Source: Saccopteryx bilineata
Taxonomy: Eukaryota; Chordata; Mammalia; Chiroptera; Emballonuridae
Direction of reading: 5' to 3'
Length of the DNA stretch: 64,000 nt
Assembly (NCBI RefSeq): GCF_036850765.1
Contig: NC_089493.1
Location: forward strand, 193,272,706 to 193,336,705
The notes below the pieces were generated by a model that saw only the letters and a list, made by a program, of their open reading frames with translations, was not told where the DNA came from and ran no database searches. The translations under genes were made by a program, and so were the position numbers. This document shows, in pieces, positions 33,321-44,799 of the stretch. Each line of letters starts with the position of its first letter. Position 1 is the stretch's first letter.

Positions 33321-34009
33321 CTTCCTGACATCTTGCAGTGTTTAACTTAAATTATACTACATCCCGAGGGCTAGCTGGCATTATACACTAGGTAAGGCTT
33401 TATATTCCTGGGGGGGTTTTTTTGTAGCCACAATTCTCCATTGGAACCCAATGACTGCGACCACTGTCCTCTCATTCTTTGAGACTTTTGTCCATTAACT
33501 CTTGCCCACAACCCGGGAATTGTGTCTGCTGTTGTTATTCCCCATCTTAAATAAGCAGTGGAAGGGATGTAAATAATAAATTTTGCAGTATCTTTGGCTC
33601 CTGGGAAGAGACAGAATAGATAGAGGTCCAGGATGCTCTCCACACATTTTAGGAAAGGTGAAATGAACCCTCAAAATAAATACTCAGGTTAGTTTATACT
33701 CATCATTTAGCATCAGCTCAATGTTCCTCAGTGATTAAGATAACGACAACGGAATTCTTAGTACTTCTCCATCCTTGAGATGACCTAATGTCCAGTCCTG
33801 CTGACTGACCCACACTCACCAGTCCTCTCTAGCTCCAGGAGATACCATATTCAAGCCCCCTGATCACGTGGACCAGCACATCACACCTACCCTTTCCTTA
33901 GGGAAAGTTTCTAATCTATTCTTGTCTCACTGATATAGACACTCAGAGCTTCATTGTTGTAGCAATTATTATATTATAATTAAAAGTGAATAATTTATAG
34001 TCTAATGTT

Positions 34010-34115
34010 TCCCCTGCTAGAGTGTAAGTTTTAAAGCTGGGACCACAACTTGTCCATCACTGTGTTCCCAGCCCATAGCATATTGCCTAGCTCAGAGTGA
34101 ATGAATAAGTTCTGG
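34010..34115 (+). mobile_element. L2 tail
   Basis: CACTGTGTTCCCAGCCCATA, GCATATTGCCTAGCTCAG and GTGAATGAATAAGT are the usual end of L2. Confidence 0.6.
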
Positions 34116-34514
34116 TCTGTTACCTATTGTCATGGGGCAGGATCTGAGAGAGAGAGAGAAAGAGAAAGAAGGAAGAGGAGGTCACTTGGAGCCACAATCT
34201 TCAGAGAAGAAGCGTTATAGCAGGAGATGATGGATTCATCTGGGTTAGTGATCATGGAAATTGGCAGCAGATGGCTTACCCTTTGGCAATCTCATTGTGG
34301 GTCAAGGGGATCTCCTGGTTGCTGGAACCGTGAATGGTGAGAAGATGCTGTACCTCATACTTGTGATCTCACTGCCGCAACTGATATAAGTGAGGTGGGG
34401 GATGAGATGCAAAGGTGATCAGGACTAGGGGAGGCTTATTATTCATCCAAACTCAGCCACTTCATCCCAAATACATTCACCCTCAAGTCAAGGAATGTGT
34501 AATACATAACAGTT

Positions 34515-34532
34515 CTCACCAGGGGGCGCCAT
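34515..34532 (+). promoter_or_regulatory. CTCF-type motif upstream of BOD1
   Basis: TCACCAGGGGGCGCC matches 14 of 15 CTCF core positions on the plus strand, about 2.2 kb upstream of the BOD1 start. Not within a recognised repeat. Confidence 0.6.
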
Positions 34533-34839
34533 TGCTACATTAATAATCTAGGACCTTCAGAAATTTCCAAGCAGACTGTTTTCACTTTTGCGCAGGTAGT
34601 AATCCTGTTTTCGGGTGTCCTTTAGGGAAAAGAATGATTAGATCTGAGTATTAAAATCTGTGACAAGTTGCCTGATCCCAGTGAGTTGCACATACCAAGA
34701 TGCTGGAATAGTTTATGTCAAAGACAGCCCACACCCAGATCTCAAACCAGGAAGGGCAGGAACTGGAAAGAAACGAGATCCGGAGGTTTCTGCGAGAGAT
34801 AGGAAACCGCAGTGAGTGCGTGGGATTTTTGCGTGATGG

Positions 34840-35010
34840 TGCTGGATTGGCACCCCAGCTCTGTCACTCTGGGGAGGCGTGACTCGCAAAGTTGTATCAC
34901 CTCTCTGAACCTCAGTTCCTCAGGACCCTGGAGGGGATTAAGCACCATTTTGGAAATCCATTTATATAATTCCTGGCCTTTAGCAAATGCTTAATACATC
35001 GTGGGATCAC
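34840..35010 (+). mobile_element. MIR
   Basis: CACCCCAGCTCTGTCACTCT, CTCTCTGAACCTCAGTTCCT and GCCTTTAGCAAATGCTTAAT. Confidence 0.65.
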
Positions 35011-35291
35011 AAATTTTACATTTATGCGAAGAGGCTATTTGGTTAATCTCTGCCCCCCCCCCCCCCACTAACTTCTAAATTTACGAGGGAAGCGACTGTC
35101 AGTTTTAATTTATCAGAATCCGGCCAATATTCAGAGGGGTCGGGTTCACTCTAGTGAGCTGTCTGTAATGTATGACTAAACCAGACTAGGAGGTGGGGGC
35201 AGGGAGAGGGCTCTCTCTGAGCTTAGAAGACCTTCTGTGGGTTTTCTTGGTAACTACCCTTCCAACCTTCCAATCCAAGGTCTTGATTCTT

Positions 35292-35682
35292 TTTTGTTTG
35301 TTTGTTTGTTTGTTTTGTATTTTTCTGAAGCTGGAAACAGGGAGAGACAGTCTGACAGACTCCCGCTTGCACCCGACTGGGATCCACCCGGCACGCCCAC
35401 CAGGGGCCACGCTCTGCCCACCAGGGGGCGATGCTCTGCCCCTCCGGGGCATCGCTCTGCCGCGACCAGAGCCACTCTAGCGCCCGGGGCAGCGGCCAAG
35501 GAGCCATCCCCAGCGCCTGGGCCATCTTTGCTCCAATGGAGCCTTGGCTGCGGGAGGGGAAGAGAGAGACAGAGAGGAAGGAGGGGGAGGGGTGGAGAAG
35601 CAAATGGGCGCCTCTCCTACATGCCCGGGTCCCCTGCACGCCAGGCCGACGCTCTACCGCTGAGCCAACCGGCCAGGGCCCT
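35292..35682 (-). mobile_element. tRNA-derived bat SINE, family A (copy 5, B box deleted)
   Basis: Bounded by the 14-bp duplication AGGTCTTGATTCTT at 35278-35291 and 35683-35696. The tail is a TTTG repeat. Compared with other copies, about 20 bp covering the B box is missing near 35620-35630, so its internal Pol III promoter is broken. An intact CTCF-like motif remains at about 35398-35430. Confidence 0.93.
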
Positions 35683-36015
35683 AGGTCTTGATTCTTAAGC
35701 AAGAGCATTCCCAGAACCGGAAGACTGAACCCAGGGCTGCATTTAGACACCACGCCCACTTGAGGTAGAGAGGTTGTCAGTCTTTGGCCGTGTTCGAGGC
35801 CTGGCCCTTTATCTTCCTGCGTCCGTGAGAAGGCACGCGGAGCCTGGGCAGACCTCGGGCTGGATAGCGAGCTGTGCGTTTCTTCATTAGCGGCAGCCTG
35901 AGCGTCCTGATCGCAGCTGGTAATGTCTGTAGTATATTGACCGCGTTGTAGTGGTTTCAACTACTCCGTTTTGTTTCTTCCTGATGTTTTCCACCATCTC
36001 TAATGACCAATTGGA

Positions 36016-36043
36016 CACACACACACACACACACACACATACA
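36016..36043 (+). repeat. CA dinucleotide microsatellite
   Basis: About a dozen perfect CA units followed by TACAC. Confidence 0.9.
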
Positions 36044-36194
36044 CTGAGGAAACAAGACTTTCATAGCGGGAGTCCTAGCACCAGGGTATACTGTCATCGT
36101 CTCTCCCCCTCAGATAATACTGCAGGGGCGTTTTTAACACCCCTGGTGAAAGGGGCAACCTGCTGTGAGGTAGGGAAAAGAGAGAGAGAAGTTT

Positions 36195-36395
36195 AGAATC
36201 TGGGTTGGGTTTGGATCAAACACCTTGGCTTATCGGCTGTGTGACCCGGGGCAATCCATGAATCCACCTGAGCCTCCCTGTGCTCATCTGTACAATAGGG
36301 ACGATATCAACACCTACCTCTTGTCGTTACGAACATTAGAGCTCATATATGCAGAAGTTGGCACACAGTAGGCCCTCAATAACTAATAGGTAAGA
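36195..36395 (+). mobile_element. MIR
   Basis: GGCTGTGTGACCCGGGGCAA, CATCTGTACAATAGGGACGA and GGCACACAGTAGGCCCTCAA. Confidence 0.78.
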
Positions 36396-37904
36396 GCGTG
36401 GTCTTGCTTCAAGATCCTAATGTGGTCAGGGGTAGTCTGTTCTTGGGCAGAAATCTTGATCAATTTGTATCCAGACTTACTATATGTATATGTGTTTGTT
36501 TTTATTACTTTGCTAGTTTTAATTTTTGTGATGACATAAGGAACTGTTCAGTCACTCTCTAAGTTGGTGGGCTAAGTGAAGGCAAGTTCATGGTCAACTC
36601 CTGCATGTGATTGCTGCTGGGGTCTGGTCCATTGTGTACCTCTGTCATCACACTTCCAACCACTAGCCCCCTAGTGGCACTTTCTGTCCACCCATGAACT
36701 CCTGCTGCCTACCCAGTACCCATGGCCCTCAGTTCTCAGCAGATCCCCCTGTGTTTGGGCTGCCCTGTGCCCTGTTAGAGCGCACACTTCCCTCGCTCCC
36801 ACTGTTGCTGCGGTGGCCTTGGCTCCCAGTTCTGGCCGAGGAGCGGCAAGCTGAGGATTCTGAGAAAGCTTTGCCTCCCTGTGGTAGTGGGGAAGCATGA
36901 CCATCATGAACTGATAGCCCTAAGGGCAACTTGGGACAATGTAACTGGTTCTAGACAGCGAGTTATGAGCAGAAGTGACTTGCGTCACATCTGGGCCAGG
37001 ACATTTCAATACCAATCTGACACACAATTTAAGATAGTGGCTGACATATCATCTGGGGCCCCACAGTGAGGAGACATGGAGCCCAGGCCCCAGCATGCCC
37101 CACATGGACATACAGCAAGAGTGAGACATAAGCCTTGCTTGTTATGAGCCACTGAGAGTTGGGGGGTTGTTTGTTACTACAGCATAACCCAGCTTGTCCT
37201 GACTGATACAGTCTAGACTACTTTTTCTCCACTAAACCTATGGGTTTATGTGGAAGACATAAATCTTCACTGGTTTGAAGGCACTCAGATTTAGGATTTT
37301 TTTTTGTCCCCACAGCATTCTCTAGCCTCAGCTGACTGATAGTACACGTTTACCATCTGTTTGTTTGCCTGGCATCTCAATGTCCTTCTTTTTTGGAGGG
37401 TATCCTCCACCCTCTGAGACCTATATAAAAATGCCAGACATCCACTGTCCCCGCCTCCCTTGCAGCTCAGGTGCAGGCACATGGCCGAGGCCAGCAGAGG
37501 CGACGCTACAGCTGAGATGCCAGGGGCTCTGCGTGTGACAATGCCGGGCTGGTCCACAGCACGAGTTTGAGCTATGACTCTGGCTGTGCGACCTCTCTTT
37601 TTCTCTGACCTGCTTCCTAAGCCTTGTTCTCCAGCATTCCTGTATCTTCTCGATCGATTCCCTTCCAGCTTAAATCAGCCAGAGACCGTTTGTGCTGCTT
37701 GAGACGGAGCGCCTTGGACTGATCCAACCAATCAGGTGGCCACACAAGGCTGCGGGGGGGGGGGGGGGCAGGAGGGGTAGATAGGGCGAGATGCCCGTGA
37801 CCTCTCTTCCCCATCATGAACTTCTTCGCTGGGAGCAACCATTGCCTAAACCCAGAGCAAGCTGAAAGGTGCTGGGTGGGGAGGTTCTGGTCAGGCTTGG
37901 TCAG

Positions 37905-37990
37905 CCTTTGGACATGTGGATCTCACTTTCCTTATTTGTAAAATGGTGCAAATAATAGAACCTCCCTGACTGGGTGGGTAGTGGTGGGGA
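37905..37990 (+). mobile_element. MIR fragment
   Basis: TTCCTTATTTGTAAAATGGT and AATAATAGAACCTCCCTGAC are MIR core words. Confidence 0.55.
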
Positions 37991-38324
37991 GCAATGCATG
38001 GGAAAGAGAAAACATTTGAGAGAGTTCTGGAAGCCATCACACCCCTAGGCAAGCTTACCACATTATTCTTATAAGTATTAGCTCGCCTGAGTCTATCCAG
38101 CCAGGTAATCTTGGCTAATGTGACAGGGGAAAATGGAGGCTGCCCTTCCTGACACTGTTCTGTCACCAGGCTCCTGGGAGGTCACGGATCAGTCTTCTCA
38201 GCCCAGGCTCATCTGAGGTTCCCCCCAAGAGCCCCAGGGCCCCAGGTTTAAAGTAATGAAAAGGTTCCAGATGGGCTTAGGAATAGCAGAGAAGCACAAA
38301 GATGGGAAAGAATATTAAGGATGA

Positions 38325-38450
38325 TTTTACTCATTCTGCTCAATTTGCTGAGTTCAGAGAGGGAGAGTCACTAACGCACAGCCACACAGCAACTCTGGCC
38401 AAGTTTGGGGTTGGGCTTTGGGTCTTCTCACTCTTGACAGTAGTATGCCT
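38325..38450 (-). mobile_element. MIR fragment
   Basis: GAGTTCAGAGAGGGAGAGTC and ACGCACAGCCACACAGCAAC suggest a diverged minus-strand MIR. Confidence 0.45.
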
Positions 38451-39032
38451 TACTTAATCTGGTGCTGTGATCCAAGTTTGCAAAAATGATTTGGACATAC
38501 AACAAGGTTCCCTCAAATTTCTGACCTCCATGTCATAGCAACTAATGATCCACTGAGCCCTGTGCCCCCCACCCCCGCCCCAGAGAAAGAGCCCTGGACA
38601 CCCCTCCTCTGCCCCCTTCCCAGCTGGAGAAAACACTGTCTTGAGGAATGGTGAAAAATTGCTGAATCGATCTTTTAAAATTAACACGGGATCCGAATCA
38701 AAGAAATCTGGAAGAAGAGAACTTTCTCATCCGGGCGGCCGCCAGCGCCCCGCCCCCCAGCTGAAGCGCGCCCTTGTTCTCAGCCACTCTGCCCCAGATT
38801 CATGGCCCATTCTCCAGATCGTTGGCAATTTTCTCTGCACTGTCCTGACAACCTCCGGCCATGAAATTAAAAAGCTAGTCACCGAATCCTGCTCCTAATG
38901 GCTTTGTCCTCGCCTGCCAGTGATCCGACAGAGGAATTGGGGAGAGCGAGACAGAGGAATTGGGGAGAGCAAGGCTCCACTAGGCCTGCAGTGGGCTGAG
39001 ATGCCCCCGGAATGACAATGGACTAGCAGCGG

Positions 39033-39081
39033 GAAGAGGAGGAGGAGGAGAAGGAGGAGGAGGAGGAGGAGGAGGAGGAGG
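39033..39081 (+). repeat. GAG trinucleotide microsatellite
   Basis: About 16 GAG/GGA triplets with one GAA interruption. Confidence 0.9.
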
Positions 39082-39774
39082 CAGAGGGAGCGTGCCTTTG
39101 CCAGGAATGAAGGAATGAAAGAAAGAGAGTGAACTTTGGGCCTGAAATGGAAAAATTCCAGTGTCTCAGCAGAGGTCCCCATGCCCAGCCTCCAGGACCT
39201 GCTAGGGAATGCTGAGCCAGGCACATTACCCCACCCCAGTGCCCTCTGGGCCTCGGCCTGGGGCCAGGGCTCCGGGCTGGTGGGCTGGGGAGTCAGAATT
39301 TGGGGAGAAAACGGCCCCAAACTGGAGCAAGTCCTGGGAGGCCGGCCCACCTACCTGGCTCGTCCCCTGACCACCCCGTCCCCACCACACATGTCCCCGG
39401 AGCTCAGACACCAGCACTAACCCCACATGCCTTCATCTCTTCCGGCCCCCCCCCAAAGGAATTTTAACAAATCCTCAAAACCCGAGGAATTTTAATTACC
39501 CTTAATTAAGAAAAAACTTTCTAGAAGACCACTGTGGAAGGGGTCGCTACAAGCTACAAGGGTGTCCCTGAGCTGCAGGAGGTGGGGCTCAGCTCCTGCT
39601 CTGTGTCCCCTGCCCTTGGCCGTGGGACCCACGCGGGGACAGTGTGGGAGGAGGGGTGGAGCAGTTGCACGCAGAGGGCTCTTTATTCTGCCCTGTCCCC
39701 TGGGTCATGGGCTTGCACACACCAACCTGTACAGGAAGCAGGGAGAGAGGCCTCCGCACGGGGTCTCCCTGAAC

Positions 39775-39885
39775 TCGGCTGTGGCTTCATAGCCTGGGGA
39801 TCCTGAACAAGCTGCTTTACCCACATCCCCTTACCTGTAAAATGGAATCACCATGGTGACCACTGCAGGGAGGCCACAGAGTAAA
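39775..39885 (+). mobile_element. MIR fragment
   Basis: CCTGAACAAGCTGCTTTACC and CCTTACCTGTAAAATGGAAT match the MIR core; it lies just left of the family 3 hAT. Confidence 0.6.
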
Positions 39886-39919
39886 CAAAGTCTTGCACTC
39901 AAGACCTCGCCCTCTAGAC

Positions 39920-40704
39920 CAGGCGTGGCCTACAGTGTTTGCCCCCGGGGCCAGATTAGAAAGAAAACTTTTTTCACGGGCCCGATGAAATATTAAAATA
40001 AAAAAAATGTTAAATACAAAAACAATTCGTTTAAGTAAACAAAATTTTATTATGTAATTTGTTTATGAATAAATGTGAGTGAAAAAAATTAATATACAAT
40101 ATTATTTTAATAAAAATATAATTACATACTGTATAAATATCCAAACTGTATTGCAATTAATCGCAACAATATTTAATTAATAGAATGAGCTTGAAGGGGT
40201 TATATCGCAAATAAAACAATTATTTCGTTTTACAAACAGCCTGGACAGGTTTTCAGTTATCAACTGCAGCTATTGTCTATGCTACAATCCCACTTGATTC
40301 AGCACACGTGACCACAAAAATAACGAACTTTTTGACCTTGGGTGCTCACTGGCAAACTCCGCCAAAAAGAATGTGGGTTTCACATCGCCACTAAACGTCA
40401 AACAGTTCGTATCGAGTACAGACGAGTACAAAAGTTGTAAATCTTTATAATGGAATTTTTTTTAAAAAAAATAAAGTATCGCGAATCCATTTGACCATTT
40501 ATTGGAAGTTACCCCTAGATCAGTTACCTGCGGAATTCTTTTCTGCGTATCACTATCTTCTTAAATATGTCGATTTCCAATAATCAAAGACGCTTCCGCT
40601 TCTGAGTAGCTGAGATTTTAAAGTGGTGGAGAATATTAAAAATTTAATCGCGAGCCGCATAAACTCATTACGCGGCCAGCTGGGCCGTATGTTGGCCAGG
40701 CCTG
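39920..40704 (+). mobile_element. hAT element, family 3 (785 bp, non-autonomous)
   Basis: Terminal repeats CAGGCGTGGCC and GGCCAGGCCTG with duplications CTCTAGAC (39912-39919) and CTCTAGTC (40705-40712). The subterminal GGCCCGATGAAAT and CGGCCAGCTGGGCCGTATG segments suggest transposase-binding regions. The interior is AT-rich and lacks a long ORF. Confidence 0.88.
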
Positions 40705-41897
40705 CTCTAGTCTGTGCTCAATAAAAATACAAACCACCGGCTACCATCCTCCCGGGGTCCAGCTCCCTTTCCCGACGTGGGGAGACATCTGCAGAGCATT
40801 AGCCTCAGCCCCTGGAGACTGGGGCTAGTCTCGTGCCCGGGAAGGCCTGGCACAGAGCAGACCCCGGGGAGCTGTGCTGGTCCTCGCTGCCTACCTGAGC
40901 CTGTGCACTCAGCCGTTCAGCCTGTCACACAGATACTGACCGACTACCCCTCTGTGCCGCCCGCCCTGTGCCAGGATTTGGGCTAAAAGACTAAGTAAAA
41001 GGTGGCATGCTCTCAGTTCTCGGAGCCGACAAGCAAGCAGGAAGCCAACAAGCAAAGTCAAGATCAGAATCCTTTTGGGTGCAGATAGATATGTTGGTGG
41101 TCGGGGAAGCCTCCAGGGGGAAGCAGTGTTTGGGCTGAGATCTGAGTAACAAGGTGCCAGCCACATTCAGACCTGATGAAGCATCCCAGGGAAGGGGAAA
41201 CTGGTCCCCAGGCGTGGAGAGCTGACCTCCGTGGACGAAGTGGAGGGGCAGGGGTAGCCGGTGAGCTCTGGGCGCCACTGGAGAAGTCATCTCACGGGAA
41301 GTCAGCGCAGAGCACTGGGGCTGTGCTGGGGGCGGAGCGCTCTCACTGCGTGCCCCCAGGGGTCGGCTCCGGCCCCCCTCCCCGTCCTGTACCCGCTGTG
41401 ACTCTGCATTCAAGGACAGGTCTGTCCAAATGGAGCTGGAACGCCACCAGACTCAGCATTCCTTCGTCTGGCCCACCTTCTCAAAAGTGCGTGTCTCCCT
41501 GCCCTCGAGGTCACACCTGCGTGGGGGGTGTTCTTTTCCGCCCGCCGCCCTCCGTGTGTGTGTGGGAGGCGCCTGGCCGCAGCCAGAGATGCCCACTCCA
41601 GTTGGCCCTGATTGGGACAGTGGTCAAGTAAGCTCCCTGATGGGCCCGGGTTGTAGGCCCCCAGCATGAGCGCACCCCCTCGACCAGGCATCCCCTGGTC
41701 CTAGCTGTGCCAAACAGAAGACCTGCAACCCTGCACGGAGGTCACATCTGGGATCTCAGCACCATGTTGGCATGACCAGCCAGTTCATACAGTGCTGACC
41801 ACGTCGGTCCGGCAGCCAAGGGCCCTCTGGGGGGTATAGAGCCTGAGACTCCTCCTGTCAAAAGGAGCTAAGAAGCTAAGAGGCATTTCAACCAGCT

Positions 41898-41925
41898 TCA
41901 TTCATTCATTCATTCATTCATTCCC
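41898..41925 (+). repeat. TTCA tetranucleotide microsatellite
   Basis: About six to seven TTCA units, followed by L2-like sequence (AAGCACCTCCCATGTGCTGT). Confidence 0.85.
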
Positions 41926-41998
41926 CTATCCATTCAATAGGGGTTTGACAAGCACCTCCCATGTGCTGTGCATTATATTAGCGCCAGGTCACATACTA

Positions 41999-42595
41999 CA
42001 GTGTGTACATAAAGTCATGGTGCACTTTTGACCAGTCACAGGAAAGCAACAGAAGACGATAGAAATGTGAAATCTGCACCAAATAAAAGGAAAACCCTCC
42101 CAGTTTCTGTAGGATGATGTGGCAGCATGTGCGCATGCGCAGATGATGATGTAACACTGTGTATACAGTGGAGCAGCCCACGGCCATGCCAGTCGAGATG
42201 TGGATGGTACAGAGGAAAGTTCAGTGTGTTCTGTGGCTCACTAAATTCGAATCCGTGACCAAAGTGCAACGTGAATATCGGAGCGTTTATAACGAAGCGC
42301 CACCACATAGGAATAACATTACTCGGTGGGATAAGCAGTTGAAGGAAACCAGCAGTTTGGTGGAGAAACCCCGTTCTGGTAGGCCATCAGTCAGTGACGA
42401 GTCTGTAGAGGCTATACGGGATAGCTACCTAAGGAGTCCTAAAAAATCTGTGTGTGAGCCCACATCAAACTGCACTGAATAGGTATGAAACTGGGAGAGT
42501 TTTCCTTTTATTTGGTGCAGATTTCACATTTCTATCGTCTTTTGTTGCTTTCCTGTGACCGGTCAAAAGTGCACCATGACTTTACGGACACACTG
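41999..42595 (+). mobile_element. Mariner derivative with 110-bp terminal inverted repeats
   Basis: A 597-bp element bounded by TA at 41997-41998 and 42596-42597. Left (41999-42108) and right (42486-42595) arms are inverted copies with only about five mismatches by eye. The ends start CAGTGTGTACATAAAGTCAT. The interior keeps the N-terminal part of a mariner transposase and lacks the catalytic domain, so it is non-autonomous. High arm identity indicates moderately recent activity. Confidence 0.9.
42159..42482 (+). pseudogene. Truncated mariner transposase, DNA-binding half only
   Basis: A 107-codon open frame inside the mariner element. Residues around 18-75 (KVQCVLWLTKFESVTKVQRE onward, including NNITRWDKQLKETSSLVEKP and RSGRPSVSDESVEAIRDSY) resemble the helix-turn-helix domain of mariner transposases, including the GRP linker motif. 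The frame ends in TAG right at the inner edge of the right inverted repeat; no DDE/D catalytic region exists. Residues 1-15 may not be genuine transposase. Expression is unknown. Confidence 0.75.
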
Positions 42596-42597
42596 TA

Positions 42598-44791
42598 TAT
42601 ATACGTGGGGAACTATATGGTGAATAAAACTGAAGTGATCGCGGTCCTCAAAGACTGCAGTGTGTTTAGTGGAACTGACACAAAAGTATGTCAACCCACA
42701 AATACATAATTCTGAACCATGATGAGCGACAGAAAAAGACAAGGACAAGACACGCCACATATGTTTTGCAGATCCACATCTGGTCCAACCCGATCTGATA
42801 CTACAGGTATGCATGCTCAGGTGAGGTGCTTGTCAGGAATAAGTCCCCAGAATGCCCACGTCATCTGCGAGGCTCCTTATGCAGAACCCAGGCCAAAGGG
42901 AACACATATGAGCACCATGTCGTAGAGAGAATCTGACATCTGACCAGTAGTGAGACTCGCCGGTGCGTCCTGATGCGAATGGGAGTGGTTAGACCTGATG
43001 CTCGGTGGCTGCGTTTGTAAACTTAGGAGATAGGACAGGTGACGGTGTTTGGAGCATCTCCCATGTCCAGGGCTGCGGTGGGCACGAGGGTCCCTGGGAT
43101 GTGAACTGTTCGCTTGGGGGGCCCTCACAGTGTCAGTGTGCGCTGCGCCAAGAGAGGGGTGGCAGGCTGCCCGTTGCCACTTGTCTACTGTGCTTTGCTT
43201 CGAGACTTGACCTTGCCGCCAGACGTCTGTCGCGATGAACCGGGGAGGGTCTTGAACGTCGTTCGTGCTGTGGCAGGTTGGGCTTTCGCCCCCGATGAAG
43301 TAAGTCAGTTATACCCACCTCTGGGGGCAGCAATCATAGAAGGGGAGCTTTGCACGGCGGGAAAAAAAAATCTTTTTAAGATTGGGCAAAATAGAATTCA
43401 TGCTTGAGGAAAGAGGCCCTGTCTGTCTCCAGTCTGATTTTGTACCCATTTCAGTTTTAAGCTGCGTGTTCCCTTCCAGAGCAAAATCCTCCTCCTTCCC
43501 CCTTCTCCTTCCTCTGCTCATCTCCTCTCCTGTCCTCCCCACCCCCCATCTTCCTCCCCTCTCCTCCCCCCTTCTCCCTCTCTTCCTCCTCTCCTTTCCC
43601 TTTCCTCCTCCTTAAATCAGTCCACACTCACCTGCCGTTGATTTGGGGTGTAGTGGCCGTCAGGAGATGTAATACTGCAGGGACGTCAGCTAACCCCGGA
43701 TCTGTGGACCGAATCGACAGGAGTCCATCTCTGTCCCTCCGCAGGCGGGGCCCGGTGCGATACCGCGTGTATTTCTGTGAGCACGTATTTGTTTCTTTCC
43801 AGTCTTCTGAGTTCCGTGAGAAGTGAGAAAGGAAAGTGTAGGACAGGGGCCTCCCTTCTTGGCAACTCCCTACCCCAAGGAGAACCCCTCTGTGATGGGA
43901 ACCTTCCATCTGAAGACCCTGGAGACAGACCTTCGCCGGTGACTGCACGTAATTGAGAGCCAGGGTCAGATGCGAGCAGACGACAGGGTGAGTGTGGGCT
44001 GCAGGAAGGCTCTGTGGATGTCATGGTGATTACACTGAGCCCTGATATGCGGAATGATCTGGAATTGGGGGGACCAGGCCCTCCCGATTCTGGTGGAAGG
44101 TGGGAGAACAGGCACGATCATAGGGCCCCTGGTCTCTCCCCAGATTCCCTGTTCCCACAGCCTGGGAGCCGGCTGTCCTGTGTGACCCTTCCCCCTCATC
44201 AGTCCCCTCCCCAAATCTTATGGTATCAGACATTTCCTCTCCCGGAGAGTGACCGGCCCCGCCCACTGTGCGCCTTGTACGGAAGCGTCCCCCCCCCCCC
44301 CCCCCGCCCCAGGAGAACCGGGTGTGCTATGCTAGCACCCCAGAGACAGTGAACCAGGCAGAAGGGGCACAGACCCGGGGGCTCTCACTGCCCGGAGTCT
44401 GGGTCCTGCTCTGCTTGAGGCAAATCAGCCCTTAGATGGAGCCTCCAAATCCTCTTCCGTCCACCGGGGGGTGGCAGTCCCCGCCTCCCTGGCCGTTTTC
44501 AGGATGAAACAAGATCATGTCTGGGCACAGGTCTGGTGCAGGTGGGGACACCTCCAAAGCGCTCCTTGCAGCTTCACCCCGTTGATTCCAGCTACGCGCA
44601 TTGGCAAAGGAGACGGGAGGGGCAGAGGCCACACTGCGGAAGCCGGTGGCCCTGGGCTGGGTTGCTGGTCCCGGTTCCGGTTCTGGGAGCAGTGTCTTTC
44701 GGACAACTGCCTTGTCCTCTGTGAGCTGCGCTTTCCTCATCCCCAAAACAGAGATTCCCAGAGTCCCCCGGGAGGGCCATGCTGGGCAGGA
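42598..44791. other. Gene-free region
   Basis: Contains a CT-rich stretch (43485-43615) and a C homopolymer near 44289-44310. No gene recognised. Confidence 0.45.
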
Positions 44792-44799
44792 ACCTAGAC

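Noticed and set aside
36665..36685. CTCF-like site at CCACTAGCCCCCTAGTGG
   Set aside because: It is mainly a palindrome and fails three core positions of the CTCF motif.
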